A DNA stretch of 40,767 nucleotides from a virus, in the IMG/VR virus record IMGVR_UViG_3300040751_004063, positions 1-40,767 of that record; one strand, 5' to 3'. This document shows positions 7,726-15,688 of the stretch, piece after piece. How positions within the stretch are numbered: the stretch's first letter is position 1; each line of letters starts with the position of its first letter. The notes below the pieces were generated by a model. It ran no database searches and had not been told where the DNA came from. It worked only from the letters and a program-made list of their open reading frames with translations. The position numbers and the translations under genes were made by a program.

Positions 7726-8973
7726 ATGAGAAAAACTGATTTTGATATAACTCGTTCAGAGTTCCTTTATAAAATGGATGAACACGCGGAGTTTCTTTTT
7801 GAAAACGAACCGCGTGGATTCTTTTGGCACCCAACGTATAAGCATTGGATAATCTTTTCAATGGATCGCTTAAAAGAAGCATCCAAAATGAATGAAGCGT
7901 TCAGCTTAGCAAAAACTTCACCTGCACCGTTTGATCCAACTCCATTAGGTGGTATATGGCGTGCAGGTTATGCGTTGACTTTACGAGAAGGTCCTCATCA
8001 TCATTTAGCAAAAAAGCACAGCCTTGAATGGATTCGCCGTCGTGCTGACGATTTCCTTGATATTTTTACTAAGAATGTTAATGACTCATTAGATACAATT
8101 GAAAAAGGCAAACCATTTTTGTCTTATGATGTAATCGGACGCATCGCAACTGATACGCAAATTCAGACTATTGAATTTCCGTGGGATGAGCTTGACGTAA
8201 CTGAAGAACAAGTAAAAGATGGCTTTCACGAATGGATGAGACCTGGCAACGTATTCTCAAACTATAATCCAGATTTTGATTACGATAAGCCGGTTGCTGA
8301 AACAACTGAATTCTATAAAATGTTTTCTCAGGCTGTAAACGATACTCTTGATTATTATATGCTTGAAGGTCGTAACGAAGATACGATGGTCAATATGGCA
8401 TATAACCTAAGCGATAAGCAATGGGAATATAACGATAATCCAAAGCTGATGGGATATATGTTTATTCAGTCGTTATGGACTGTCGTGATTCCAACGTTTG
8501 CTTTGTCTTTATATCAGTATCTTGTAATGTGTTTAGCAAACCATCCTGATATTGTGAAAAGAATTCAAAAGGATCGCGAGCTTGTTAAAAACTTTACTCG
8601 AGAAGTATTACGTCTTGCTCCTCTTAAAGGCGGTATTCGAGATATTACAGAAACAATGGACTATCACGGATACAAGTTTGACCAAAATGGGCGTATTCTT
8701 TTATATACGTATGGCGCAAACCGAGATCCAAAATATTACAAGGATCCATTAGAATTTAAATTAGAACGAGACGACGAGCCGTATCCTGTTACGCTTGCTT
8801 ATGGACCGCACCATTGTACTGGCGATTTTTTAGTTAAAAAATATTTAGATGTTATTACGAATGCGTTGCTTGACCGATTTGAAACCTTTGAGATTACAAA
8901 GGAACCTGAAAGATTGGCAGCAATGTTTGGATCTACAACCGTATGGAAGGACTTGGAATTTAAATTCACATGA
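7726..8973 (+). CDS. Cytochrome P450
   Basis: This 415-aa protein has the full bacterial P450 length. The heme-thiolate loop is YGPHHCTGDFL with Cys364, the K-helix ExxR is E293-V-L-R296, and the usual ANRDP segment lies at 331-335. It would hydroxylate, cross-link or otherwise oxidise a substrate in the cytoplasm, with electrons from host ferredoxin or peroxide. The I-helix (SLWTVVIPTFALSLYQYLV) seems to lack the normal acid-Thr pair for oxygen activation: Ile and Pro occupy those places in my alignment. The ATG has no clear Shine-Dalgarno sequence. The stop overlaps the next start, so it leads a coupled operon. P450s are rare in phages. Confidence 0.93.
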   Translation: MRKTDFDITRSEFLYKMDEHAEFLFENEPRGFFWHPTYKHWIIFSMDRLKEASKMNEAFSLAKTSPAPFDPTPLGGIWRAGYALTLREGPHHHLAKKHSLEWIRRRADDFLDIFTKNVNDSLDTIEKGKPFLSYDVIGRIATDTQIQTIEFPWDELDVTEEQVKDGFHEWMRPGNVFSNYNPDFDYDKPVAETTEFYKMFSQAVNDTLDYYMLEGRNEDTMVNMAYNLSDKQWEYNDNPKLMGYMFIQSLWTVVIPTFALSLYQYLVMCLANHPDIVKRIQKDRELVKNFTREVLRLAPLKGGIRDITETMDYHGYKFDQNGRILLYTYGANRDPKYYKDPLEFKLERDDEPYPVTLAYGPHHCTGDFLVKKYLDVITNALLDRFETFEITKEPERLAAMFGSTTVWKDLEFKFT

Positions 8974-9497
8974 TAAAGCCAGAATTCAGAACAGAAATTT
9001 TATTTGAAGCAAACGAAGATCTCATGGAATTTGTCCATGCTTGTAAAGAACGTGGGTTTAAAAACAACGATTCACTCGAGCGTATGAATTTCTTTGTAAC
9101 AATTAAAGGTGGCGGTTGCTGGTTTGCCACGTACGATGAAGATAAAATTGTTGGAGTGAGTGGATTACATAAATTCAAAGATGGGTATAGGGCATTGTAC
9201 CGAGGATGCCAGTTATATTCAATTCCTGGTGGGTTAAGCCGTAACCATATGAATTGTTGGATGTTCAAATACCATTTGCCTTTAGCGATTGATATTGTTA
9301 ATAGAGAACCTATATACATTACAACAAATACCGAAAACGATGCAAGCGGTTCAATGCTTAGACTAAATCGCTTATATTATATTCTCGAAAAGAATGGTAT
9401 CGTTAGTCATGTTAGTAAAGAACAGGTACGCGGTGTGGAACAAAATATTTGGTTATTAAATCAAGAAAAGTATTTGAAAGTTAGAGGTGAAGCATGA
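8970..9497 (+). CDS. GNAT-like acyltransferase (tentative)
   Basis: This 175-aa protein has an overall pattern fitting the GNAT fold: an N-terminal helix pair, the strand CWFATYDEDKIVGVSGLHKF typical of the beta2-beta3 region, and later YITTNTENDASGSMLRLNRL resembling the segment after the acetyl-CoA site. The canonical Q/RxxGxG/A pyrophosphate loop is not clear, so the call is tentative. It overlaps the P450 and halogenase genes by 4 bases each (ATGA), a strong sign that all three products act in one process. N-acylation of an amine intermediate would be the expected role. Confidence 0.5.
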   Translation: MIKPEFRTEILFEANEDLMEFVHACKERGFKNNDSLERMNFFVTIKGGGCWFATYDEDKIVGVSGLHKFKDGYRALYRGCQLYSIPGGLSRNHMNCWMFKYHLPLAIDIVNREPIYITTNTENDASGSMLRLNRLYYILEKNGIVSHVSKEQVRGVEQNIWLLNQEKYLKVRGEA

Positions 9498-10663
9498 AAA
9501 TCGCAATCTTAGGAGCAGGCAGCGCAGGCATTTTAACCACCGGCTGTATTCTTAAAGATTTTAAAAACCGTGGTATTGACTGTGAAGTTACTCATGTTTT
9601 TGATCCAAACATTCCAATTCTTGGCGTAGGAGAAAGCACAACCTCAGAAGTAACCTTTGCGATTGGGCAAGCATTTGACTTTATATTTGCCACAGAGGCT
9701 AAGGAATTAAACAGCACGACAAAATATGGTACGCATTATATTGATTGGCGTGAAAAGGATATTATCTTTCCATTTCAAACTGGTTATCATGCCGTTCATT
9801 TTGATGCCCGTGATTTTGCAAAGATGGGTTTAGACAGATTACAAAAACTCTATCCAAATTATACATTACTTGAAGGAGAGGTTGGTGACCATCCAATGTG
9901 GGATAGCGCAGGTTGTGCATTAACAATCAACAAAGAGCTATGCGTTTTTGACTATGTGATTGATTGTCGAGGCAGACCTCAAGACTTTACTGATTATAAA
10001 GAATGTGATTTAATTTTAAACTCGGCATTGGTATACGACGATCCTGAACCTTCTGACTTTGGATTTACTCGTCACGTAGCTCATAAGTATGGATGGATGT
10101 TTGTAATTCCGTTGCAGCATCGCACCTCACACGGATTGCTATACAATAATAATTTTGCCGATAAGAAAATGGCAATTGAAGAACTTATTCGTATCACGAA
10201 TGCGACCGAGGATGATATTGAGGACTTCAGAACATTTCCAATTAAACCATATTATTGTAAAAAGACAGTCAACGGACGTATGCTCAAGAATGGTAACAGA
10301 GCGGTATTCTTTGAGCCTATGAGTGCTAACTCACTTTATATGGCTGTTAAAAATACTCAAATTTTATCGGATTACATTAGAGGCGAAATTAATGAAGATG
10401 AAGCAAACGAGTTGTGCGTATTAAATTACCGTGCTGTTGAAGATCTCATTAATTTGATATATCACGGTGGATCAATATATGAAAATGAATTTTGGGATTG
10501 GGCAAAAGACCGAGCCTCAAATAATTTAAAAGAAACTGATGTATTACAAAGATATGTAGCAGATCAGGAAGATCAGATGTTCAAAACAATAACCGAAAGA
10601 TTTATGGGTCATCACGTATTGCGATACGTAGACCGTGAATTTGGTTTTAATTACTTTAGGTGA
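9494..10663 (+). CDS. Flavin-dependent halogenase, tryptophan-halogenase superfamily
   Basis: This 389-aa protein starts with an FAD-binding GAGSAG at residues 7-12, followed by GVGESTT (44-50) as in flavin halogenases. Lys77 in TTKYGTHYIDW aligns with the catalytic Lys of PrnA (K79) that carries the halogenating species. The family motif WxWxIP appears as WMFVIP (201-206), with Phe for the second Trp. In EPMSANSL (274-281) the catalytic Glu of Trp halogenases (EPLEST) seems replaced by Ser, which argues against a Trp substrate. A marine cyanophage halogenase, VirX1 of Syn10, is known to halogenate varied aromatics. A flavin reductase is not in the window, so the host would supply FADH2. Confidence 0.85.
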   Translation: MKIAILGAGSAGILTTGCILKDFKNRGIDCEVTHVFDPNIPILGVGESTTSEVTFAIGQAFDFIFATEAKELNSTTKYGTHYIDWREKDIIFPFQTGYHAVHFDARDFAKMGLDRLQKLYPNYTLLEGEVGDHPMWDSAGCALTINKELCVFDYVIDCRGRPQDFTDYKECDLILNSALVYDDPEPSDFGFTRHVAHKYGWMFVIPLQHRTSHGLLYNNNFADKKMAIEELIRITNATEDDIEDFRTFPIKPYYCKKTVNGRMLKNGNRAVFFEPMSANSLYMAVKNTQILSDYIRGEINEDEANELCVLNYRAVEDLINLIYHGGSIYENEFWDWAKDRASNNLKETDVLQRYVADQEDQMFKTITERFMGHHVLRYVDREFGFNYFR

Positions 10664-10667
10664 ATAT

Positions 10668-11438
10668 ATGCCGTTAAGAACTTGGTACGATAATTATGAT
10701 GAGGATTATTTCCGTGATGCCGCCGAGAAAGGGATTGTAATTAAAACAAGTGGTTCATCTGGAGAGCCTAAGGAAATATTTCAACCTCCGTATAAATCAA
10801 TAGCAAATTCTCACGCTGCTATTGAAACGCAAGGTATTACTGGCAATTCAGTAATCTATACTTGTTTGAATCCACAAAGAGCAGGCGCATTGTTTGCCCA
10901 AACAATTCCAGGTTTAATGGCCGGAGCAACTGTTGACCTTGAAAAGTTCAACCCATATCGTTATGTGCAGATAGCCCATAAATATACACATACGCACTTA
11001 ACGCCGAAGCAAGCGTTAGCTGTGATGAGAACAAAAGGCTTTAAAGATCTTAACTTAAAAGATAAAGTATTTTTAGTTGGATCTGAGCCTGTCACGTTTG
11101 ATATTATTGAAGCATTCGTTGATCGTGGTGCAACTGTTATAACAATATGGGGAATGACTGAAATTGGAGTAAATGCTATTATGCATAAATTCCGTTCTAA
11201 ATTTGACGTCATTGCGGCATTAACTAAGCAACCAAAAAATGCAACGGTCCTTGGAAACATATTCCATTGCGAATGGAAGGTAGATGAAAACAATTGTCTT
11301 TGGGTAAAAGGCGATTCTTGCGTGTATGACGATTGGTTTAATACAAAGGACCAGGTCGTTGTTGATGATTGGGGATGGCTTTGGTATACTGGCCGTGATG
11401 GCACTCCTGTAGATTTTAAAAATCCAAGAAAAGGTTAA
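10668..11438 (+). CDS. Minimal AMP-forming adenylation protein (ANL superfamily)
   Basis: The start at 10668 is chosen because AGG precedes it by 7 bases; the longer frame would run back into the halogenase gene. The 256-aa protein keeps the ATP loop TSGSSGEPKE (A3), WGMTEIG (A5), and WGWLWYTGRDG (A7-A8). The N-terminal subdomain of usual ANL enzymes and the mobile C-terminal domain with the A10 Lys are absent: normal members are about 500 aa. It could still adenylate a carboxylic acid, or act as a partial enzyme with host partners. Sitting between halogenase and radical SAM genes, it may activate an acyl or amino acid for the pathway. Confidence 0.75.
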   Translation: MPLRTWYDNYDEDYFRDAAEKGIVIKTSGSSGEPKEIFQPPYKSIANSHAAIETQGITGNSVIYTCLNPQRAGALFAQTIPGLMAGATVDLEKFNPYRYVQIAHKYTHTHLTPKQALAVMRTKGFKDLNLKDKVFLVGSEPVTFDIIEAFVDRGATVITIWGMTEIGVNAIMHKFRSKFDVIAALTKQPKNATVLGNIFHCEWKVDENNCLWVKGDSCVYDDWFNTKDQVVVDDWGWLWYTGRDGTPVDFKNPRKG

Positions 11439-11439
11439 A

Positions 11440-12972
11440 ATGAAAATAGATAAACCATATGACATTATCATTATGACTGAAGGCAGCGATCCTATCTTTC
11501 AGGTAGCACGTGCTGTTGGCGGTTATAAGATTGCGTCACATATGCGTAACCTTGGGTATAGTGTGTTTGTATTAAACAACTTTACCCATTGGATTAAGAA
11601 CGGTAGAATGGAAGAGTTGCTTGATAAACTCATTGGTGAAAATACGTTATGGTGTGGATTTAGTTCTACGTTGTTTATGAGACGCGGCGATGATGTTTAT
11701 ACAAAACGGCATACTCGAGACGGTGCTCGAAAAAATATTCTGTGGCGATGGCCGACACAGGATGAAGATATTAAACAGATGACAGACTATATCCGTGCCA
11801 AAGGTGTTAAGACTGTTTATGGCGGAATGATGAATGCTCATCGCGCGCAAGAAAAAGAAGTTGCGGACTGTATTGACTATTATGTTGTTGGTATGGGTGA
11901 AGCAATGGCTGAGCATATTACTGACCATTTAAAAAACGGAACACGCCTTAATTACAATATTGCGTATGGTTCAAGTCCGAAGGTAATTGATTTTGACCAA
12001 AAAGGAAATCAGTTTGATTTTAGAAACTCGCAAATCAATTATGTGCCTGAGGATTTTTGGAATCCTGAAGACGCAATGGGAATTGAGTTCGGCCGAGGTT
12101 GTATTTTTAAATGTAAATTCTGTGCGTATCCATTAATCGGTAAAAAGAAAGGCGACTTATCGTTCCTTCGAGAAAAAGAAAAGATCAAACACGAGCTACA
12201 ACAAAATTATGATCTATACGGAACAACCAAATACGTAATCATTGACGATACATTTAATGAGCAAACAGTTAAGCTGCAGGCAATTGCCGAAGCGATTGAA
12301 GAATTGAATCTTCCTGAGCAATTACAGTTTTCAGCATTTATCCGTATTGATTTAATTGTAAGATATCCTGAGCAACTTGATTATCTGAAGCGAATTAATT
12401 GCTGTGCGTGGTTCTTAGGCATTGAAAGTTTAAATCCTGACGCGGCAAAAGCTATTGGAAAAGGTTGTAGTAAAGATAAGATCTTTGAAACAATCCGCCG
12501 CTCAAAGGAAGTATTCAATCAAGAGCTGAGTGTGTATGGTAGTTTTATTACAGGATTGCCACACGACAATGAAGAAACAATGGATGTATGGACAAAAGAG
12601 TTATTTAAAAACTCAGATCTATTTGATTCGTATTCGTTTAGCCCATTGGAATTAGGTACAGCATCAGAATTATCTATAAGGCACGAGGAATACGGTTTTT
12701 ATGTTGAGCCTGATACAAAACGTTGGATCCGCGACGATTGGACCAGTGTTGAGGCTGTTGAGTATACTAAAAAATTACAAGCCGAATTCATTGACGATAT
12801 TAAGGTAGCAACTTTTTTCCTTATGTTTTATCAATGCCTTGGGTATGAATTTTCAGAATTACGTAAGATGACGTTTACGCAATTGTTTGAAGATCCTGCA
12901 GTTAAAGAACGCGCTAAAGCGTATATGCAAAGAAGTTATTATGATAAAGTAGAAAGCTTTTTAGGACTATGA
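11440..12972 (+). CDS. Radical SAM enzyme, B12-binding-type architecture
   Basis: This 510-aa protein has the CxxxCxxC motif at residues 221, 225 and 228 (CIFKCKFC). About 210 residues precede it and resemble the Rossmann-like cobalamin-binding domain found before the radical SAM core in methyltransferase and cyclase families; a DxHxxG B12-ligand motif is not visible. VIIDDTFNEQ and LGIESLNPDAAKAIGKG after the cluster match the barrel of this class. Possible reactions are methylation at unactivated carbon, or ring formation. It begins one base after the adenylation gene stops and overlaps the next gene by 4 bases. The substrate is unknown. Confidence 0.8.
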   Translation: MKIDKPYDIIIMTEGSDPIFQVARAVGGYKIASHMRNLGYSVFVLNNFTHWIKNGRMEELLDKLIGENTLWCGFSSTLFMRRGDDVYTKRHTRDGARKNILWRWPTQDEDIKQMTDYIRAKGVKTVYGGMMNAHRAQEKEVADCIDYYVVGMGEAMAEHITDHLKNGTRLNYNIAYGSSPKVIDFDQKGNQFDFRNSQINYVPEDFWNPEDAMGIEFGRGCIFKCKFCAYPLIGKKKGDLSFLREKEKIKHELQQNYDLYGTTKYVIIDDTFNEQTVKLQAIAEAIEELNLPEQLQFSAFIRIDLIVRYPEQLDYLKRINCCAWFLGIESLNPDAAKAIGKGCSKDKIFETIRRSKEVFNQELSVYGSFITGLPHDNEETMDVWTKELFKNSDLFDSYSFSPLELGTASELSIRHEEYGFYVEPDTKRWIRDDWTSVEAVEYTKKLQAEFIDDIKVATFFLMFYQCLGYEFSELRKMTFTQLFEDPAVKERAKAYMQRSYYDKVESFLGL

Positions 12973-13553
12973 AATATTTTGAAAAAATGCCACTCCAAAA
13001 ATTTAGCGGTTTATTGAATGAAATAGAATTACTTAAACGAACAGGCGAGGTATCTTGGTTGCAACCTTCACACCCATTAAGTGCTGAACAGATTTGTTTA
13101 AATGCTGCTCCTGGATATACTGATGATGTTAATTTTGGAGCGGGATTTTTTGCCGACAAAGGTAAAAGCGATTTCTTTATCCGCCATACACCGGAAGGTG
13201 ACGTTAGAATTCCAATGAAACCTAGCTCAGTTTACGATTGGGAATTGTGCGATGTGTTTGTCGGTACTCTATTTGAAGATATGTATAATGTATTAAAGAA
13301 AAGGTTCAATATAGGCCGTGTAAGATTGCTCAAATCAAAACCACGTACTTGTATGAATTGGCACATTGATCCTATACCACGAGTTCATTATCCAATTCAA
13401 ACTGATGAAGGATGCCTTATGATTATTGAGGATGAGATATACCATCTTCCATTAGGAGAATGGACTTTTGCTCATACCGATAAAGGTTACCATACGGCAC
13501 TTAACGCCAGCGGAACAGATCGCATTCATTTTGTGGCGGATATATTGCCATGA
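12969..13553 (+). CDS. 2-oxoglutarate/Fe(II) oxygenase, aspartyl/asparaginyl hydroxylase-like
   Basis: This 194-aa protein has an HxD iron motif at H132-D134 (MNWHIDPIPRVHYPI), a distal His175 in KGYHTALNASGTDRIHF, and Arg185 in place to bind the 2-oxoglutarate carboxylate. That arrangement fits the Asp/Asn beta-hydroxylase (cupin) branch. It would hydroxylate a peptide side chain or small molecule using O2 and 2-oxoglutarate. ATGA overlaps on both sides couple it to the radical SAM enzyme and to a second oxygenase. Substrate not predictable from sequence. Confidence 0.8.
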   Translation: MKYFEKMPLQKFSGLLNEIELLKRTGEVSWLQPSHPLSAEQICLNAAPGYTDDVNFGAGFFADKGKSDFFIRHTPEGDVRIPMKPSSVYDWELCDVFVGTLFEDMYNVLKKRFNIGRVRLLKSKPRTCMNWHIDPIPRVHYPIQTDEGCLMIIEDEIYHLPLGEWTFAHTDKGYHTALNASGTDRIHFVADILP

Positions 13554-14056
13554 AAAAATATCTAACGCATTTGCCGATATCTAAACAATTGGTCGAAGAT
13601 CTTAAAGATGAGTTTTACGACAATCTTCATCGAGCTAAAAAGTATACTGCATCCAACGGAACAATTACTCGTACCCTTGAAGAGATGGATGTAATACGTC
13701 TTGACGATATGGTAGATTGCGATCTTGCGCATTCAATCGCAAACAGATTATCGCATATGATTGGGACTCGAGTTAAACCGCGATATTATAGACAGGCTGC
13801 GCATTCAGATTTAAATTCTCATCGTGATGTTGGCGCAACTGTTGCTATCAATATTATTTTAAATGGTGAAGGTCCTGTTACGTTTGATGATAAATATAAT
13901 ATATATTACAAATGCGCTATGTTAAACGTACAAGAATTGCACGGCGTTAAAACTGACGATACGCGTATTATGTGCCGCTTTACAATTGATGATATGGATT
14001 ATGATGAGGTGTTGGAAATGATTAAAGGTAAAGAAAGTGAACTCTTCGATATTTAG
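13550..14056 (+). CDS. Second 2-oxoglutarate/Fe(II) oxygenase-like protein
   Basis: In this 168-aa protein DLNSHRDVGATVAINIILNG gives an HxD pair (H91, D93). Distal His131 in QELHGVKTDDTRIMCRF with Arg139 or Arg143 completes a likely Fe(II) and 2-oxoglutarate site. It is divergent from its neighbour, so the pair is not a recent duplication. Overlap by 4 bases with the upstream oxygenase and by 20 with the methyltransferase keeps it in the coupled operon. It could hydroxylate or desaturate the same product. Confidence 0.7.
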   Translation: MKKYLTHLPISKQLVEDLKDEFYDNLHRAKKYTASNGTITRTLEEMDVIRLDDMVDCDLAHSIANRLSHMIGTRVKPRYYRQAAHSDLNSHRDVGATVAINIILNGEGPVTFDDKYNIYYKCAMLNVQELHGVKTDDTRIMCRFTIDDMDYDEVLEMIKGKESELFDI

Positions 14057-14696
14057 AAAGGCAAATGTGTTTGATATTTTTACACAGATTGTCGACGATT
14101 ATGAAGATAAGACTATTTTAGACTTTGGCGGCAACCGAGGTAATCTAATTGCTTCAAGCGAAGGCAAAATTAAACCAGAAAATTATACTTGTCTTGATGT
14201 AAGCACAGAAGCATTACGATTATGCGAAAAAGAAAACCCTGGCGTTTCAACAATCCATTGGGATTATTATCACGGGCACTACAATCCTGACGGCAATCCT
14301 AAAGAAAAATTTCCATTTATTCCACAATATTACGACATTGTGTTTGCGAATAGTGTCTTTACCCATATGGATATCTGTGAGGTAATGCTTTGCCTCAAAA
14401 CGCTATCCCATTATACGAAACAAATCGTGTTCACATACATTGATCCAGATAACGAACAGTTTATTCAAAAGTTTCGTGACAAGTATTATGATTTATATTT
14501 TGAAAAGAAAAACGTATCATATACGAAAGGTAAGTACGGACTGTTATGGAGTGCGTTTGATACTAACTATCTAATGTCTCGTATAAAGTTTACAAGAAAA
14601 GTTGAAGCAGGAAAAACATCTTGGTTCAATTACATGGTGTTGAATTGCCGGGATCCTGCTTTGCCGGTTTATTCTTTTACTCCATGGTATGTATAA
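14037..14696 (+). CDS. Class I SAM-dependent methyltransferase
   Basis: The start is GTG at 14037, with AAAGGTAAAG just upstream. No ATG occurs before the conserved region. The 219-aa protein has a clear SAM motif I, ILDFGGNRGNL (about residues 27-37), a motif II acidic residue in YTCLDVSTEALRLCEKE, and the motif IV region YYDIVFANSVFTHM. It is the last gene of the enzyme operon and could O-, N- or C-methylate the product. A late promoter for the next genes starts at its stop codon. Confidence 0.8.
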   Translation: MNSSIFRKANVFDIFTQIVDDYEDKTILDFGGNRGNLIASSEGKIKPENYTCLDVSTEALRLCEKENPGVSTIHWDYYHGHYNPDGNPKEKFPFIPQYYDIVFANSVFTHMDICEVMLCLKTLSHYTKQIVFTYIDPDNEQFIQKFRDKYYDLYFEKKNVSYTKGKYGLLWSAFDTNYLMSRIKFTRKVEAGKTSWFNYMVLNCRDPALPVYSFTPWYV

Positions 14697-14699
14697 ATA
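14692..14699 (+). promoter_or_regulatory. T4-type late promoter TATAAATA
   Basis: An exact TATAAATA overlaps the stop codon of the methyltransferase gene. The predicted transcript starts near 14705 and would carry the two DUF6356-like genes, about 22 bases before the first ATG. The following AAAGGAGGATGCG is a strong ribosome site. Confidence 0.7.
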
Positions 14700-14727
14700 A
14701 CATCGCACACAAAAGGAGGATGCGCTT

Positions 14728-14940
14728 ATGACTACACTAACTCAACATTTAAATAAGGCAAATACTGGATACTTCGGCCACATTAAGATCGGCCTAAACA
14801 TGGTCATTTGGTCTGTAGCAGTATTCGTAACAAGTTCAATCCATGCCCTATTCCCATTTGCTTTGGAGAAAGCATCTATGAATGCGGCGAAGAAACTGGC
14901 GAGCTTGGTAAACGAAACGTTTGAGCACCACGAGGTATGA
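14728..14940 (+). CDS. Small membrane protein, DUF6356-like (copy 1)
   Basis: In this 70-aa protein one hydrophobic stretch (IGLNMVIWSVAVFVTSSIHA, about residues 22-41) is followed by LFPFALEKAS. The order Gly-Tyr-Phe-x-His, hydrophobic segment, His-Ala-(Phe/Leu)-x-Pro-Phe is shared with the next gene and with DUF6356 proteins. Function is unknown; the hydrophobic segment suggests the inner membrane. It lies behind a late promoter, so a role late in infection, for example on the host envelope, is possible. Confidence 0.7.
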   Translation: MTTLTQHLNKANTGYFGHIKIGLNMVIWSVAVFVTSSIHALFPFALEKASMNAAKKLASLVNETFEHHEV

Positions 14941-14941
14941 A

Positions 14942-15226
14942 ATGAAGTTTGGTAATTTAGGCAGATATGGATATCTGATTAATACTGAGCACTTACAAGA
15001 AGTTCGTTCTGGATATTTTGAGCATATGTGGTTTGCTATCAAATTGAGTACATTTGGATTGGTAAATGCGATTACAGGTTATACCCACGCATTTCTACCG
15101 TTCTTGTTTCCTAACACTCCTCATAGAATTACTTTAAGACAGGTTGAACTCGCGGAAGAACTTATTGCTTCGCTCAGAGGAGTTATTGAGGCCGAGGACG
15201 CAGCTCGAGAAAAAAATATGAAATAA
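14942..15226 (+). CDS. Small membrane protein, DUF6356-like (copy 2)
   Basis: The start at ATG 14942 is preferred over the upstream TTG because GAGGT lies 5 bases before it. The 94-aa protein shows SGYFEHMWFAIKLSTFGLVN, then a hydrophobic segment and HAFLPFLFPNTPHR, a fuller version of the pattern in the preceding gene. The C-terminus is a charged helix. Its last codons and stop lie inside the repeated A-tract element that precedes early promoters. Two adjacent copies suggest hetero-oligomers or divergence after duplication. Function unknown. Confidence 0.75.
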   Translation: MKFGNLGRYGYLINTEHLQEVRSGYFEHMWFAIKLSTFGLVNAITGYTHAFLPFLFPNTPHRITLRQVELAEELIASLRGVIEAEDAAREKNMK

Positions 15227-15232
15227 TTTCAT
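15210..15232 (+). repeat. A-tract/inverted-repeat element upstream of early promoter, copy 1
   Basis: Seven A residues are followed by TATGAAATAATTTCAT. All 23 bases recur at 17124-17146, and the first 17 at 17577-17593. ATGAAAT and ATTTCAT form a 7-bp inverted repeat around one base. The 17-base core ends 24 bases before the TTGACA at 15251. It may be an UP-like element or a regulator site. Confidence 0.65.
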
Positions 15233-15250
15233 AATTTGTGAAAAAAGTTG

Positions 15251-15279
15251 TTGACATTGCTACGAACTTTAGATAGTAT
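15251..15279 (+). promoter_or_regulatory. Sigma70-type early promoter
   Basis: TTGACA at 15251-15256 and TAGTAT at 15274-15279 are separated by 17 bases. It precedes the 124-aa gene and the linked 69-aa and fabB genes. The A-tract repeat lies upstream. Confidence 0.85.
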
Positions 15280-15313
15280 AGATATATAAGGTAAATCAAC
15301 AAAGGAATACATT

Positions 15314-15688
15314 ATGAAATACCAAATCTTGCAAATCCGCGTTACCGATGCAGAAGCTGATCTAATCAACGAAACTGGTGATTTCAACGCTGTACCAAAG
15401 TTCAAAGCTCGTCGTGATATGGATTTCCCGCGCTTGGTTGGCAAGAAAATTGAAGAACTTGCTAAAGATGCTTTTGATGCTGAATACTACACTCACGTAG
15501 CAAACATTGAAGCTTCTGACCTTGAGCATGTTTTCCGTATCGGAAACATGGGTCCTGAAGAAAGCATTGAACGCCTTGATCGTATGCATTCTGTATCAGT
15601 TGGTGATATCGTAATTGACGGCAACAACATCGTATGGGTAGTTGCTGATTTTGGTTTTGAAGAAGTCTGTGAATTGGAGGCAGCATAA
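15314..15688 (+). CDS. Conserved small phage protein
   Basis: In this 124-aa protein the segment DLEHVFRIGNMGPEESIERL, followed by HSVSVGDIVIDGNNIVWVV, is a pattern seen in unnamed proteins of marine T4-like phages. The end looks like a small beta-barrel. It is the first gene after a sigma70 promoter, so it is probably made early and may act on host metabolism or regulation. It overlaps the next gene by one base (TAATG). No specific function can be given. Confidence 0.75.
   Translation: MKYQILQIRVTDAEADLINETGDFNAVPKFKARRDMDFPRLVGKKIEELAKDAFDAEYYTHVANIEASDLEHVFRIGNMGPEESIERLDRMHSVSVGDIVIDGNNIVWVVADFGFEEVCELEAA

Noticed and set aside
12969-14056. TET/JBP-like 5-methylcytosine oxidases
   Set aside because: The HxD and distal His/Arg spacing of the first enzyme fits Asp/Asn hydroxylases, and both are coupled to the tailoring operon, not to the DNA methyltransferase.
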